Positions 1 through 8,831 of a DNA stretch of 30,401 nucleotides are shown one piece after another. The notes under the pieces are model-generated. The model saw only the letters and a program-made list of their open reading frames with translations, had not been told where the DNA came from and ran no database searches. The stretch comes from Cyanophora paradoxa (Eukaryota; Glaucocystophyceae; Cyanophorales; Cyanophoraceae), in assembly GCA_004431415.1 (NCBI GenBank), contig QPMI01000665.1, positions 1 through 30,401 of the forward strand, read 5' to 3'. The position numbers and the translations under genes were made by a program. The stretch's first letter is position 1. Every line of letters starts with the position of its first letter.

Positions 1-2
1 GA

Positions 3-956
3 GAAACGGGGCTGCAGGCCGCGAGGGCCAACGGGCTGGAGGCGCTCGAAAAGGTCATCACCGAAATCAACGAGACGGGCCGCTCGGTTTTCATCCTCAA
101 CAAAAAGAACGCCGACGGCAGCACGCGCTACGATATTCGACAGGCGCGCCAGTCGCGGTACTGGGTGCTCTTCAACACGCACAAGAGGCTGGGCGCCGCG
201 AGAGAATTCGAGGTGGAGGCCTTCCGCGGCAGCCTGGCCCAGGTGCTCTCGGACGCCGAATTCTACAAGTTCATTCGATTTAATTTAAAGGAAGAGGACG
301 GCAAGTACAAGGACGATACCTTTGCAAACGCCATCATCGGAATTCGCGTGCAGGGGGGCGTGGAAGTGGGGCCGACCGACGGCTGCTTGCACGCCCACGT
401 GCTCGTCACGATCGACCACATATCGAACCTGCAGGTGCTCTGGGCAAAGTACGATTGGTCGTGGTACTCAAGGAAAAGGAGCCGGGTACGACAACCGTCT
501 ACGAGAGGCTGGGCGAAATTCTGGCCGGCAAATTCGCGGAGGCCGGAAGGAGGCTGGTGGAGCAGCTGCAGCAAGAGGCGGGCAGGACGCGGAGAGAATC
601 CTGCAGAACGCGGAGCTCATCGACGACCTGAACCGAGGGAGAATCGGCATGGGAAAAGACCCGCCCACCATCCTCGCCGAGCTGATTCCGGAGAAAATTA
701 CGGCGGGCGGCTGCAGGAGTACCTCACGAAGACGCTGCCCGAGACGCAGCGGCGCGACCTGCTGAAGCAGTGGTCGCACGCGCGCAACCAGAATAACACC
801 GACAACAACACGGACGGCTACCTCTTCTCCATCTTCCAGACGGAGTCCGCCCCCTCGGACGATCCGCGCTTCGCGCCGCAGGCCGCCGAGATCGGAGGGC
901 TGGGCCGCGGGCGCGGAAAGGGCAAGGGGCGCGGAAGGGGCAGGGGCCGCGGTTAA
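3..956 (+). pseudogene. Possible viral replication protein (HUH-like motif), 5' truncated and frameshifted, with a Gly/Arg tail
   Basis: The open frame enters from the left edge, so the N terminus is outside the window. A globular region runs to about position 450 and contains GCLHAHVLVTIDH (about 382-420). Its H-A-H core, flanked by hydrophobic residues, resembles the metal-binding HUH motif of rolling-circle replication proteins, but I see no clear catalytic tyrosine motif. Coding character then moves through the other two frames (about 452-590 and 590-715) and returns to the first frame at about 715, which implies at least two or three indels. The C terminus is rich in Gly, Arg and Lys (about 898-953) and ends in TAA just before the next gene. 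Basic tails of this kind often bind nucleic acid. HUH function is inference; a structural or packaging protein is equally possible. Confidence 0.4.
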
Positions 957-964
957 TTAATCTG
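957..964 (+). promoter_or_regulatory. Gene-start box upstream of 978
   Basis: TAATCTGA lies 13 nt before the ATG at 978 and directly follows the stop codon of the preceding gene. It is a weak member of the TTTTC[TG][GC]A family seen before other genes of this block. Confidence 0.35.
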
Positions 965-977
965 ACGCGCCCGCAAG

Positions 978-1250
978 ATGTTCCAGGGGGAATGCACCCA
1001 CTCGGACGTCATCACCGTCGTATGCGGCGCGCTCTTCCTGATTTCCGAGCTGCTGGGCGGCACGGAGCGAGTGCGCCCCAACACCGTGCTGGGCGCCCTG
1101 AAGGCGGCGGCCCTTAGGGTCGTGCGCCGCGGGCAGCCCGAGCCCGAGCCCGAGCCCCCGCCCGAGCAGAGGCGCGAGAGCGTCCAGAACATAGGCCCGC
1201 ACCACGTGGACATTCAGATGACGCAGACCGGTACGCGTTTTTTTCTAGAG
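978..1250 (+). CDS. Small protein with one hydrophobic segment and a Pro/Glu-rich stretch
   Basis: Starts with ATG 13 nt after a gene-start box. Residues about 10-27 (VITVVCGALFLISELLGG) form one plausible membrane or buried helix. A PEPEPEPPPE linker follows, then a polar tail. The frame stays open to 1358, but the next gene's box and ATG lie inside that extension (1241-1261). The true end is therefore probably near a TAG at about 1246, with one indel missing. No family is recognised. A small virion or membrane protein fits the context; that is inference. Confidence 0.4.
1241..1248 (+). promoter_or_regulatory. Gene-start box upstream of 1261
   Basis: TTTTCTAG, within a run of seven T, lies 12 nt before the ATG at 1261. 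Confidence 0.45.
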
Positions 1251-1260
1251 AACATGGGAA

Positions 1261-1609
1261 ATGGAGACTCCCGCGACACCAGCCCCCAGCGCAGAGGCTC
1301 CAGCGCCCACCAACACCAGCACCAGCAGCAGCACCACGGCCTACCCTTGGCTTCTTAGGACTTACGCGCGAAAGAAGCAGCAGCAGCCGAAGGCACCGGC
1401 GGAAATGGCGGCTGACCTGGATCGGTGCACCCGCCGCGCCATCGCGAGCTACGCCAAGCGGGTCGAGCAGTACCACCCCAGATGGCAGAGGACGCCGGGC
1501 GTAACGCGAAAAACCCCGCCGAGCCCGCCGTGATGGCCGCCGTCATCGACGGCTGCAGTGGGCGCTGCACGAGGAGGAGAGCGCGTCAGAATTTCTTCAT
1601 GCCCAAGTA
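1261..1609 (+). pseudogene. Small Ala/Pro/Thr-rich protein with a basic centre, frameshifted
   Basis: ATG at 1261 follows a gene-start box. The N terminus is low-complexity (Ala, Pro, Ser, Thr). It is followed by a basic segment with RKKQQQ and a short helical part (DLDRCTRRAIASYAKRVEQY). Near 1480 the reading moves to another frame that ends with NFFMPK and TAA at about 1609, immediately before the next box, so one or more indels are present. No family is recognised. A basic internal virion protein is possible. Confidence 0.35.
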
Positions 1610-1610
1610 A

Positions 1611-1618
1611 ATTTCTGA
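1611..1618 (+). promoter_or_regulatory. Gene-start box upstream of 1638
   Basis: ATTTCTGA directly follows the preceding TAA and lies 19 nt before the candidate ATG at 1638. Confidence 0.4.
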
Positions 1619-1637
1619 AAGGGCCTTAAACCCGAGA

Positions 1638-1821
1638 ATGATGCCCTGCCGAGCCTCGACAACATCCTCAGCGATTCGCGCTACCTGGGCAGCCTGCTGA
1701 CCTCGGCGCCGTTGCGTACATGTCGCCCGCGCGCTACTACCTGCTGCGGATCCTCCTCGCACAATTCGCGGGCTACTACTTCTGGGCCCACCTCCTGAAC
1801 ATGGGACCGAAGCGGGCTTAA
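1638..1821 (+). pseudogene. Small hydrophobic protein, one frameshift
   Basis: A short gene of about 60 residues between two gene-start boxes. The first half reads LDNILSDSRYLGSLLTSA. After an indel near 1710-1720 a second frame reads VAYMSPARYYLLRILLAQF and continues with an aromatic, hydrophobic stretch to TAA at 1819-1821. The C-terminal half could be one membrane helix. No family is recognised. Confidence 0.35.
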
Positions 1822-1828
1822 TTTCTCA
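1821..1828 (+). promoter_or_regulatory. Gene-start box upstream of the structural gene at about 1840
   Basis: ATTTCTCA directly follows the preceding stop. It is followed by a C run and TTAAAG where sister genes have TTAAATG, so the expected start codon appears damaged. Confidence 0.45.
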
Positions 1829-1839
1829 GCCCCCCCTTA

Positions 1840-2284
1840 AAGTCCTGCGTTAACCTCTACGTCCAGTCGAACGGAGAAACGCAGGATTCCGAGGGCTTCT
1901 GGCGCCTCAGGCTGAACCAGATCCCCTCCGACATCGACACGCTGCAGATCAAGGAGTCTACCTGGAGCTGGACACGACCGCGATTCCGGACCCCACGCCG
2001 CGAAAACCGTAAACGTGCTGCTGATGGACGCGCCCGACTTGAACGTCACGACCATCTCGAACGTGAACTCGTGCATCAACAAAGGTCGTGATCCCGACGT
2101 GGGGCCACGACGGCCTGGAAAACACCATCCTCTACTGGTTCGAGGTGCCATGCCGTGCGCCCCAATTACGGCGTACGACAAATTCCAGGAGCTGCGCGTG
2201 CGCTTCACCGACATCACGGGCGCGACCAAGAAAGAACAACGCCTTCATCGTCAAGAACTTCGGCCTCTGGCCTACGCTAAGTAG
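1840..2284 (+). pseudogene. Candidate structural protein of about 145 residues, start codon lost, several frameshifts
   Basis: Coding signal begins just after the gene-start box (VNLYVQSNGETQDSEGFWRL). It is split over frames at about 1960, 2010, 2090 and 2220. Later parts include LLMDAPDLNVTTISNVNSC and FRELRVRF-like beta-rich text. The predicted composition (alternating polar and hydrophobic residues, few Lys, many Asn/Thr/Asp) is that of a beta-rich virion protein. It ends with TAG at 2282-2284. All disruptions look like one- or two-base losses. I cannot assign a family. A minor capsid or penton-like role is inference from position. Confidence 0.4.
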
Positions 2285-2294
2285 GCCGACTAGA

Positions 2295-2302
2295 TTTTCG
2301 CA
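2295..2302 (+). promoter_or_regulatory. Gene-start box upstream of 2314
   Basis: TTTTCGCA, 11 nt before the ATG at 2314, which sits in the context TTAAATG. Confidence 0.5.
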
Positions 2303-2313
2303 GGCCCCCTTAA

Positions 2314-2783
2314 ATGCGCCTGATCATATTCCCGCGAAAGGGCTCGGGCGTCAAGACGCGTACCTTTACGGGCGTGCCTGGCTACCCCTCGCCCCTTGCT
2401 TACAGAGTCGATCTTGTAACCGCCTCTGGTCCAATTAAATACGGGCTGCTGCACAGCCTCAGTCACATCCGTCTCGGCGAGAGCGCATGGCAGGACTTGG
2501 CCTTAATCGTAGAATTCGAGTACAGGGGGGTAGACACGCTAACGGGCGAGCACTTCTACAGGGTACGGGTAGCAAGGGAGGGGTACTCGCTGCGAACGGC
2601 GCGGGCGGGAATACTGGAGCCGAAATACGCGATGCCTCCGAGCCTACCGCTGGCTGCGCGACGAGCAGATCACTATCAGGCCCGATTACCCCTACGCCGA
2701 CGTTTTCTGGCAGGTGCCCGTGGCCGCTGGACAACGGGCGAGGTGAGCGCAAGCTGAAGTGGACGTGGGACGCGGAGCATTAG
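2314..2783 (+). pseudogene. Unknown protein of about 155 residues, frameshifted near its end
   Basis: ATG at 2314 follows a gene-start box. The first part reads well (MRLIIFPRKGSGVKTRTF at the N terminus, later LALIVEFEYRGVDTLTGEHF). After about 2570 coding character shifts frame: EGYSLRTARAG, then YRWLRDEQITIRPDYPYADV in a third frame near 2645-2705. TAG at 2781-2783 precedes the next box. The fold looks mixed or beta-rich. No family is recognised; it is probably a virion component by position. Confidence 0.4.
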
Positions 2784-2788
2784 TTAAT

Positions 2789-2796
2789 TTTTCTCT
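2789..2796 (+). promoter_or_regulatory. Gene-start box upstream of 2809
   Basis: TTTTCTCT within TTAATTTTTCTCTCTCG, 12 nt before the ATG at 2809 (context AAAATG). Confidence 0.5.
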
Positions 2797-2808
2797 CTCG
2801 CGGATAAA

Positions 2809-3313
2809 ATGTCGATGCTCGACGACCCCTGGCGCATGGCCATCCCGAATCCGGACGAGGTGCTGAACGGCGCTTCGCGATAGACGGGAGCCTGAGCGTG
2901 AGGGGAATTTACGCGGATGAGATAAGGCTGCGCAAGGGCGCGACCTACAGCGATTTCCTGACGTCCGTCGGTACCTTGGACGATTACGGTGACCTCACCG
3001 CAATTATCAAGGGCTCTGGGGCGTGACGACCGAGACGGGCGTGGACTGGAACATTATTAAGAGGGCGGCCGACGTGAAAATCGCAAACTCCGTCACAGCA
3101 AAAGATGCCACCTGAACCTCGTGAAACTGACTCTAAAGGGCGCAGAGGGAGACGTGAGGCCCGGGTACAACGCACTCGAGCGCATCGCGGGCCCCCTGCG
3201 CCACATCTACTGGAGCGCCAGGCGCTGCCGAGCATGGAGCCCGAGCAGTACAGGCGCGACAGGGAGGAGTTTTTCGCGTGGTTCGACCACTTCAAGGTCA
3301 ACATCCGTGCCTG
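2809..3313 (+). pseudogene. Unknown element protein of about 170 residues, multiple frameshifts
   Basis: Starts MSMLDDPWRMAIPNPDEVL after a gene-start box. Coding then moves through other frames: DGSLSVRGIYADEIRLRKGA (about 2882-2945), WGVTTETGVDWNIIKRAADV (about 3020-3080), LVKLTLKGAEGDVRPGYNAL (about 3118-3175) and EQYRRDREEFFAWFDHFKV, ending in TGA at about 3312. At least four indels are needed to join them. The repeated short beta-like stretches resemble fibre or base proteins, but no family is recognised. Confidence 0.35.
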
Positions 3314-3727
3314 AGCGCCGACAGGACGGGCGAGACGCCGGAGACGACGGCGGGGGCCGCATCCCAACGGCGCCCGACGTGCTTCCCGATCGCTCCGACT
3401 GGGCGAAAACCCAGAACTGGGCGCTGAAGGACCACTTCCACGACGAGAGGTACGCCCTCGTCAAGCACCCGCACGTGAAGGCCGACATCACGGACTGGGC
3501 GCACCGCCACCTGTACGACGACATCATCGGCGGGCCCAAGTGCCGGGCGCAATTCCTGGTGGGGTACGGGCGGCGGAAGCACGGGAGGTGGGTACAGCAC
3601 CGGGGGTGGGGTACAGGCACCGGAGCGGGGTACAGCACGGGGCGGAGGGGCGCGGGCGGCACGCCAGTGGGCGGGGTGGAGGCAGCAGCAGCTCGGGTGG
3701 CGGCGGATCGGGCGGGACGGCATGGAT
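3305..3727 (+). pseudogene. Unknown protein with a Gly/Ser-rich C terminus
   Basis: Coding character appears after the preceding stop, with no clear ATG. It includes DWAKTQNWALKDHFHDERYA and ITDWAHRHLYDDIIGG (about 3395-3535). From about 3580 all frames turn Gly-rich, one ending with a Ser/Gly run (SSSSGGGGSGG, about 3684-3716). It ends next to the ATG at 3722. No gene-start box was found before it, so it may be the C-terminal part of the previous gene. Function unknown. Confidence 0.3.
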
Positions 3728-6700
3728 AAGGTAGCAGGCCTTGCCACTTCAACGGCCATCTTCGGGGGCGCCCTCATCGTAGGCGGCATCAAATACTACA
3801 AGGATCGGAAGGGGTTCGTGAGGCAAATCGACGAGCTGAACGCGAGACCCCCCATTAAATTCGATTCCGAGGACGCGCAGCGCGAGTACTACAAACTCGA
3901 GAACGAAAAGAAGCAATGGAGCGAGCTGAAAGACAAGGAAATGACAGAGGTCGCGGAGAAGAAGGCGGAAGCGAACAAGCTGATGACAGACGCTCAAAGG
4001 CAGGAAGAGAGCGCCCTCACGGCGCTAAGGTCGGCGGAGCGCCAGGTCGCGGAAGAGCGCACGAAAATGATACTCGATGCCGAGGAGGAGCTGAAGAGGC
4101 TAAACGAGCAAAGGGAAGCCGCCAAGGCAAAGAAGCTGCAGGAAATCGAGGCGCTGACTGCCGGCACCGAGCTGCTCGAGGCGCAGAGGAAAGAGATCGA
4201 GGACAGGAAGAAGAAATTGGAAAAGGAGGCAGAGACGAGAAGGCAGCTGCTGGAAGAGGAAGAAGAAACGAGGAGAAAGGCGGGAGAGCTGCAAACGGGG
4301 GCGGTGCAGGAGGCGAACAGGCTCCGGGAGGAGATCAAAAATTTAAAGAGGCGGCCGAGCGGGCGGACGAGCAGTCGAAAAAATTCAAGGCCAACGCGGA
4401 CGAGCTGGCACAGAGGCTGCTCAAGTACGCGCCACGGCAGAGGCTCGCTCGCCCATGGGGACGGCCGAGACGCAGACGACGCCGAGGCCCGATCCGAGGC
4501 CGGCCGCCGAGAGGCTGCCCTTCGCGCGGCTGGGTAGGAGCGACCAGGTGGAAGAGCTCATTGGCCTCACGCTCGAGGATCAGAGGGCCCTCTTCGACGC
4601 GTTAGAGCAGCGGCGCAGGGCGGACGAGGAGGCAGCTGCCAAGACAGAAGAGGAACGACTGAAGGCAATGCAAACTGCATCAGACGAGGAATTTGCACGG
4701 CTGGAGGAGCCGAAGGTAGCGGAGCGTAAGCGACGACTGGAGACGTTCAGGGGGCGCAGATGGATTTTTACCGCTCGGAGCTCAAAAAACTGAAAGAAGG
4801 AAATGCATCGGGGACAGGGTCCGCGCCATGGAAGAGAACATGCGCGACTTTAGCTACGTTATGGATCAGCTGACGGGAAGGGTCAGAAAGACGCCGAAGA
4901 ACTGAGGAGAAAGATGGCCGATGAGAAGTGGAAAAACTTGAGCGTCAGGCTGTTCAGAGGCCCATCAGCGATGCATCTGGATAGCGTACGGCGACGTGGA
5001 GGAGATGCACCGCGAACTGCGGACGGAAGCGAGCCTATGGCGGGGAGCCTCGAATGGTCATTGTACCGGATGCAAAAGGGAAAATTCGCGGCAGAGCTGC
5101 GAGCCAATCCGAAAACGGTGAGCGCGGGCGCACAGAGCGCGTACCTCTCCATGGTCGATTACGTGGGCAAGCTGAGCAAATTTTGGGAAATGCGAAGAGC
5201 CATCATTCCAGCGAGGGCTCGCGCAGTACGATGCCATGGTGCGCGATCTGGAGGCCTTCAAACGTGAGCACCCACCCGCCAAATACAAGATTCACATAGA
5301 TACGACGGCATTCATGGGCGATCTAAGGAAGAGAGGAGACGAGGCCAAGAGTCAGATCGAGGAGCGCTACAGAAAGCCCAAGCGACAAGGAGTACGCAAA
5401 CAGGGTGATTGAAGAGCGCAAACAGCAAGCAAAGGAGAACGCGGCTAGACGCAACGCCGAGATAGAAGAGCAGAGGAAGAAGATTGCGGAGCGCAAGGCG
5501 GCAGAGGAGGAGGCGAGAAAAACCAAGGTAGAAACAGAATACCAAGCATTGAAACGGGAGGCCAGTCAACTATTAAAAAGGAGGGGAAGGGCGTACGCCG
5601 ATGAGGGCGCGGGCGTCGGCTTGGCCAGCCCAGACGACATCACACTCGCGGAGAGGGACGACGTTTCCGTGGAGGAAATGCGCCCGGGCACCGCCCGCCT
5701 GCCCTCCGAGGGCGTGTTTCAGACGCTCGACAGGCGCGTGATGGGCGACTCGGACGTTATTTTGCGCAACGCCCTGATGCCCTACGGCGACTGGAACCGC
5801 GCCACCGCCGACGCCCTTGCGGATTTCGACCTCGAGCGATTCACCACCAAAGAGCAGCGCGACGCCTACCTGGGCGCCCGAGGGCAAGGCGGCCCGGGTG
5901 GCCAAGGAGCCCTCAGCGCCGAGACGCTCTTCTCGGCGGCGGGTACGGCGAACAACGACGGCATGTCTTTCGGGGCAGCCGATTTATTTCAGGGGGCGGC
6001 ATCGACTTGGTGGCGCCGGGCTCGGGGTACGGGCTCGCGGCCATGCGGCGGGCGGCGCGCGGCGGCGGGCCTTGGGCTGGCGACGGCCGGCGGCCTGCTC
6101 TCGGCCTACCAGGCGCTCTCGCAGGGCAAGATAGGGAGGCGGAGTTCTTCGATACGTTCCGCGATCAGATGATCATGACGGTCGGCTCCTTTGGCCTGCA
6201 GACGGGCATGTCGTCCGCCCTGAGCGCCCTCACGAAAATGAGGATCGGCACGGTGGCGGACTTGGCCTGTCCATCCTCGCGGGCGCCATCGCGCAGGTGA
6301 TCGTGGATATCATCAACGGGCGCAGCGCGGAAGAGATCGTGAAGAACTTCTTCAAGTACCCCGTCGACTGGCGGCCGACACCATCCAGTTCATTGCGCAA
6401 TTATCGCAGCAGATCTACGACTGGGGCGTCGAGACGTGGGCGACGAGGCGAGCCAGCTGCGCAACCGAATTAATCGGCTGGAGGGCGAGCTGGGCTCCGG
6501 ATTTGTGGGGTGTACGACCCTCGGAGGCGCGCGAAATGGCCTCTCTCTTGGCCCAGGAGCTGCGGTTAAACGAAATTAAGGAGCCGAAGGAGCTGCAGGC
6601 GTTCATTCGCGCGCTCGACAACAGCATCAACGATTACCGTACCCCAAGGACCAGAAGACCCTGCTCGAAATCGATCGCGCGACCGTGCTCTTCCTCTCCA

Positions 6701-6814
6701 GCTCACCGTTAAAATGCAGGAGGGCTTCGGTCGACTTCGCTCGCCCTGAGTCGACTTATGCGCGACCTGAAGCAGATGATAAAGGAGGAGACCAAGGGCG
6801 GAAGCGCGTCTTAA
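3722..6814 (+). pseudogene. Long membrane-anchored coiled-coil protein with hydrophobic C-terminal region, many frameshifts
   Basis: ATG at 3722. Residues about 6-24 (GLATSTAIFGGALIVGGIKY) form an N-terminal membrane segment. A highly charged Glu/Lys/Arg coiled coil follows to about 4350 without interruption. It continues in shifted frames to about 5570, with IEERKQQAKENAARRNAEIE near its end. A globular segment follows (DVILRNALMPYGDWNRATAD, about 5755-5815), then three glycine-rich hydrophobic stretches (about 6080-6115, 6175-6240 and 6265-6310). A final helical part ends with TAA at 6812-6814. No gene-start boxes occur inside, which fits one long polypeptide of about 1,000 residues, but two or three genes cannot be excluded. 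About ten indels are needed. A virion membrane or tape-like role is inference. Confidence 0.4.
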
Positions 6815-6819
6815 TTGCC

Positions 6820-7968
6820 GTCTACCAGGAGGGCCTCAACAGGATCAATCACATCGAAGCCCTAAGGCGCGAATTCGGCTCGGCCATCCGTCACTCGGCG
6901 TCTCGTCGAACGGAGGGGCGCAGGTGGCCCGCCTGGCCGACGCCAACTCGCGCCTCGAGATTCCCGGTACCTTCCGCATGCAGGATTGGTGGGAGGCCGA
7001 GGCCTTCAGGAATTACGGGGCCTTCATAGACAACGGGATCAATTCCCAGAGCCCCAAGGCAAACTGGCTGGTACCCAAGGCCTACGTCGATAAATTGATG
7101 GACAGGCCCGCGGCACCCTACAGCAAAAAGATCGCCAAGGGCATCGAGTACTGGGCGCCCGAGCCTAACCAGCCCGTCTTTGCGTCGCAGAACTACGAGT
7201 GGCACATGGCGCCGGGGGCGAGTCAGGCCGTCAGCACCGTGGGCGTTGCCGTACCGCAGCTGGCGGCCGTGGCGCATACAGGAGAGTACCAAGATCTAAA
7301 AGGGAGGCCGACGATACCGACAATTCCAGCAACTTGGGCGTGGGATAACATCACGGGGAAGCCGAGCACGTACCCCCACGCAGACCACCAGCACACCCTC
7401 TCCCAGATCAGCGACTGGGAGGCCCCGGATTTGTCAAACATCACTGTGGACTGGGAAACGCAAGTTACGGGCAGGCCAGCCACCTTTCCCCCCTCGACTC
7501 ACAGTCACAACGTGGACTGGGAGACTCAAGTTACGGGGAAGCCTCTCACCTTCCCCCCCTCTACGCACAGTCACACAGAGTACTCGCTCACCGGCCACGG
7601 GCACAGAAACGTGAACATGGACGCTTACATTCAACACGGCACTTTCTTTCACACGTACTCCGCGAACACGGCTTTCGATCTCAACACAACATACATTGTC
7701 ACGTTCAACATGAGTTTCCCGGAAGCGTACGACGCAGGTGGTGGCTTGTTACCTGTATGGCCCCAGCCAGGGGGAACCACCGCCAAACGTAACAGTTACC
7801 CCATCCATAAAACTTGGAGTGGATGTCGACATGACAGTGAACGTCTACGACGTCACCTACACCGGATTTGTCGTCAGAGTGAGGTTCAGGCCCACGATGT
7901 CAGAAACGATCATCGAATCTAAACGGCTCACGATCTACTGGATGGCAGCGGGCAAGCTGCTTATGTAA
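6820..7968 (+). pseudogene. Tail-fibre-like protein with a 22-residue tandem repeat, two frameshifts
   Basis: Coding starts in one frame (YQEGLNRINHIEALRREFGS, about 6826-6885), shifts near 6900, then runs uninterrupted to about 7735. A last shift puts the C terminus in another frame ending in TAA at 7966-7968. The middle carries GKP-T-P-HxH units typical of phage and virus fibres. Two adjacent 22-residue copies (7446-7511 and 7512-7577) share DWETQVTG-P-TFPPSTHSH, and a diverged unit lies upstream at about 7354-7420. The C-terminal part is beta-rich. The likely role is host attachment. No gene-start box was found, so the N terminus is uncertain. Confidence 0.6.
7446..7577 (+). repeat. 66-bp tandem duplication inside the fibre gene
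   Basis: Two in-frame 66-bp units encode the 22-residue fibre repeat. Most differences between them are synonymous or conservative (Arg/Lys, Ala/Leu, Asn/Thr), so the repeat has been kept as protein. Confidence 0.75.
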
Positions 7969-7972
7969 TCGA

Positions 7973-7980
7973 TTTTCTGA
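7973..7980 (+). promoter_or_regulatory. Gene-start box upstream of 7993
   Basis: TTTTCTGA, a perfect consensus match, 12 nt before the ATG at 7993 and 4 nt after the preceding TAA. Confidence 0.55.
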
Positions 7981-7992
7981 TGCAATCCAAAA

Positions 7993-8813
7993 ATGTCAGT
8001 TGCTGTTCCTTTGTTCACCTACGCTGCCAGCGTGAATCACAAGGGCGATCACACGATTAAGGAGACCACCTCGGAAACCAGGCCACCGAGGCCCCTACAA
8101 CGCCACGGCCGTCCCTTCTCCGAGGCCGATCTCGTGCGAGTCGGCGAGCTGCGCTGCGATAAGATGCGCACGCGGAGGGCGGATCGGCCGTGCCGGGCGC
8201 GTGAAGACGCAGAGGCTCACCGTCACGAACGGCTCCTGGGACGGGAGTGGTCACACCACAAACGCCCTGACCTTTAACGGTACTGCCGACGGGGAGGGAA
8301 TGCGGCGCTCTACGTGCAGGGGGGAGGGGCGGACGTGGTGGGCGGGCTGCGGGTCAACGGGGCCGCAACAATTACGGGCTACCTGAAGCACCCAAAGCCG
8401 GCTTTCTGCGTGGGCCTGAAAACAACGTTTGTAACACCAGCGGAAAAGGGGGTCATCAAACCATGGGGGTGGGCGTGGATCAACACGGGAGGCTTCAATA
8501 CGACGGAGGGCACATTCACGGCACCCGTGAGCGGGGTGTACAAATTTACGCTGTCGGCAACCAGTGCTGTCGCAGGGGCCCTTTCCGTCACGCTGCGGAG
8601 AAACGGATCGGAAGGCGTGGATGGTGCGAAACCCTGGGCGTACACAAGCGAATCCGGCGATAACCGCAACCTTGCATTTACGTTCATGTGCACTCTGGCA
8701 CAAGATCAGTACATCGATCTTTACTCCTGGAGTGGTCAGTACCTGGGCGAGGATTGAGTGTCACACCCAGTGGCTTCACCATATTCACTGGCGAGCTTGT
8801 TTACATGACGTGA
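7993..8813 (+). pseudogene. C1q-like domain attachment protein, frameshifted
   Basis: Starts MSVAVPLFTYAASVNHKGD after a perfect gene-start box. A stalk-like N-terminal part is spread over frames (about 8080, 8200 and 8310). From about 8395 a C1q/TNF-like domain reads in one frame. It opens with PAFCVGLKTTF, has the core GTFTAPVSGVYKFTLSA (about 8510-8560) and then SVTLRRNG. After a final one-base shift near 8755 it ends with PSGFTIFTGELVYMT and TGA at 8811-8813. The order of these blocks matches the C1q fold (beta-strand core, aromatic positions, closing strand). Such trimeric heads bind receptors. It converges on the FN3 gene with an 18-nt gap. The domain call is firm; the attachment role is inferred. 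Confidence 0.7.
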
Positions 8814-8831
8814 GTCTTGGTGTAGAACGAC

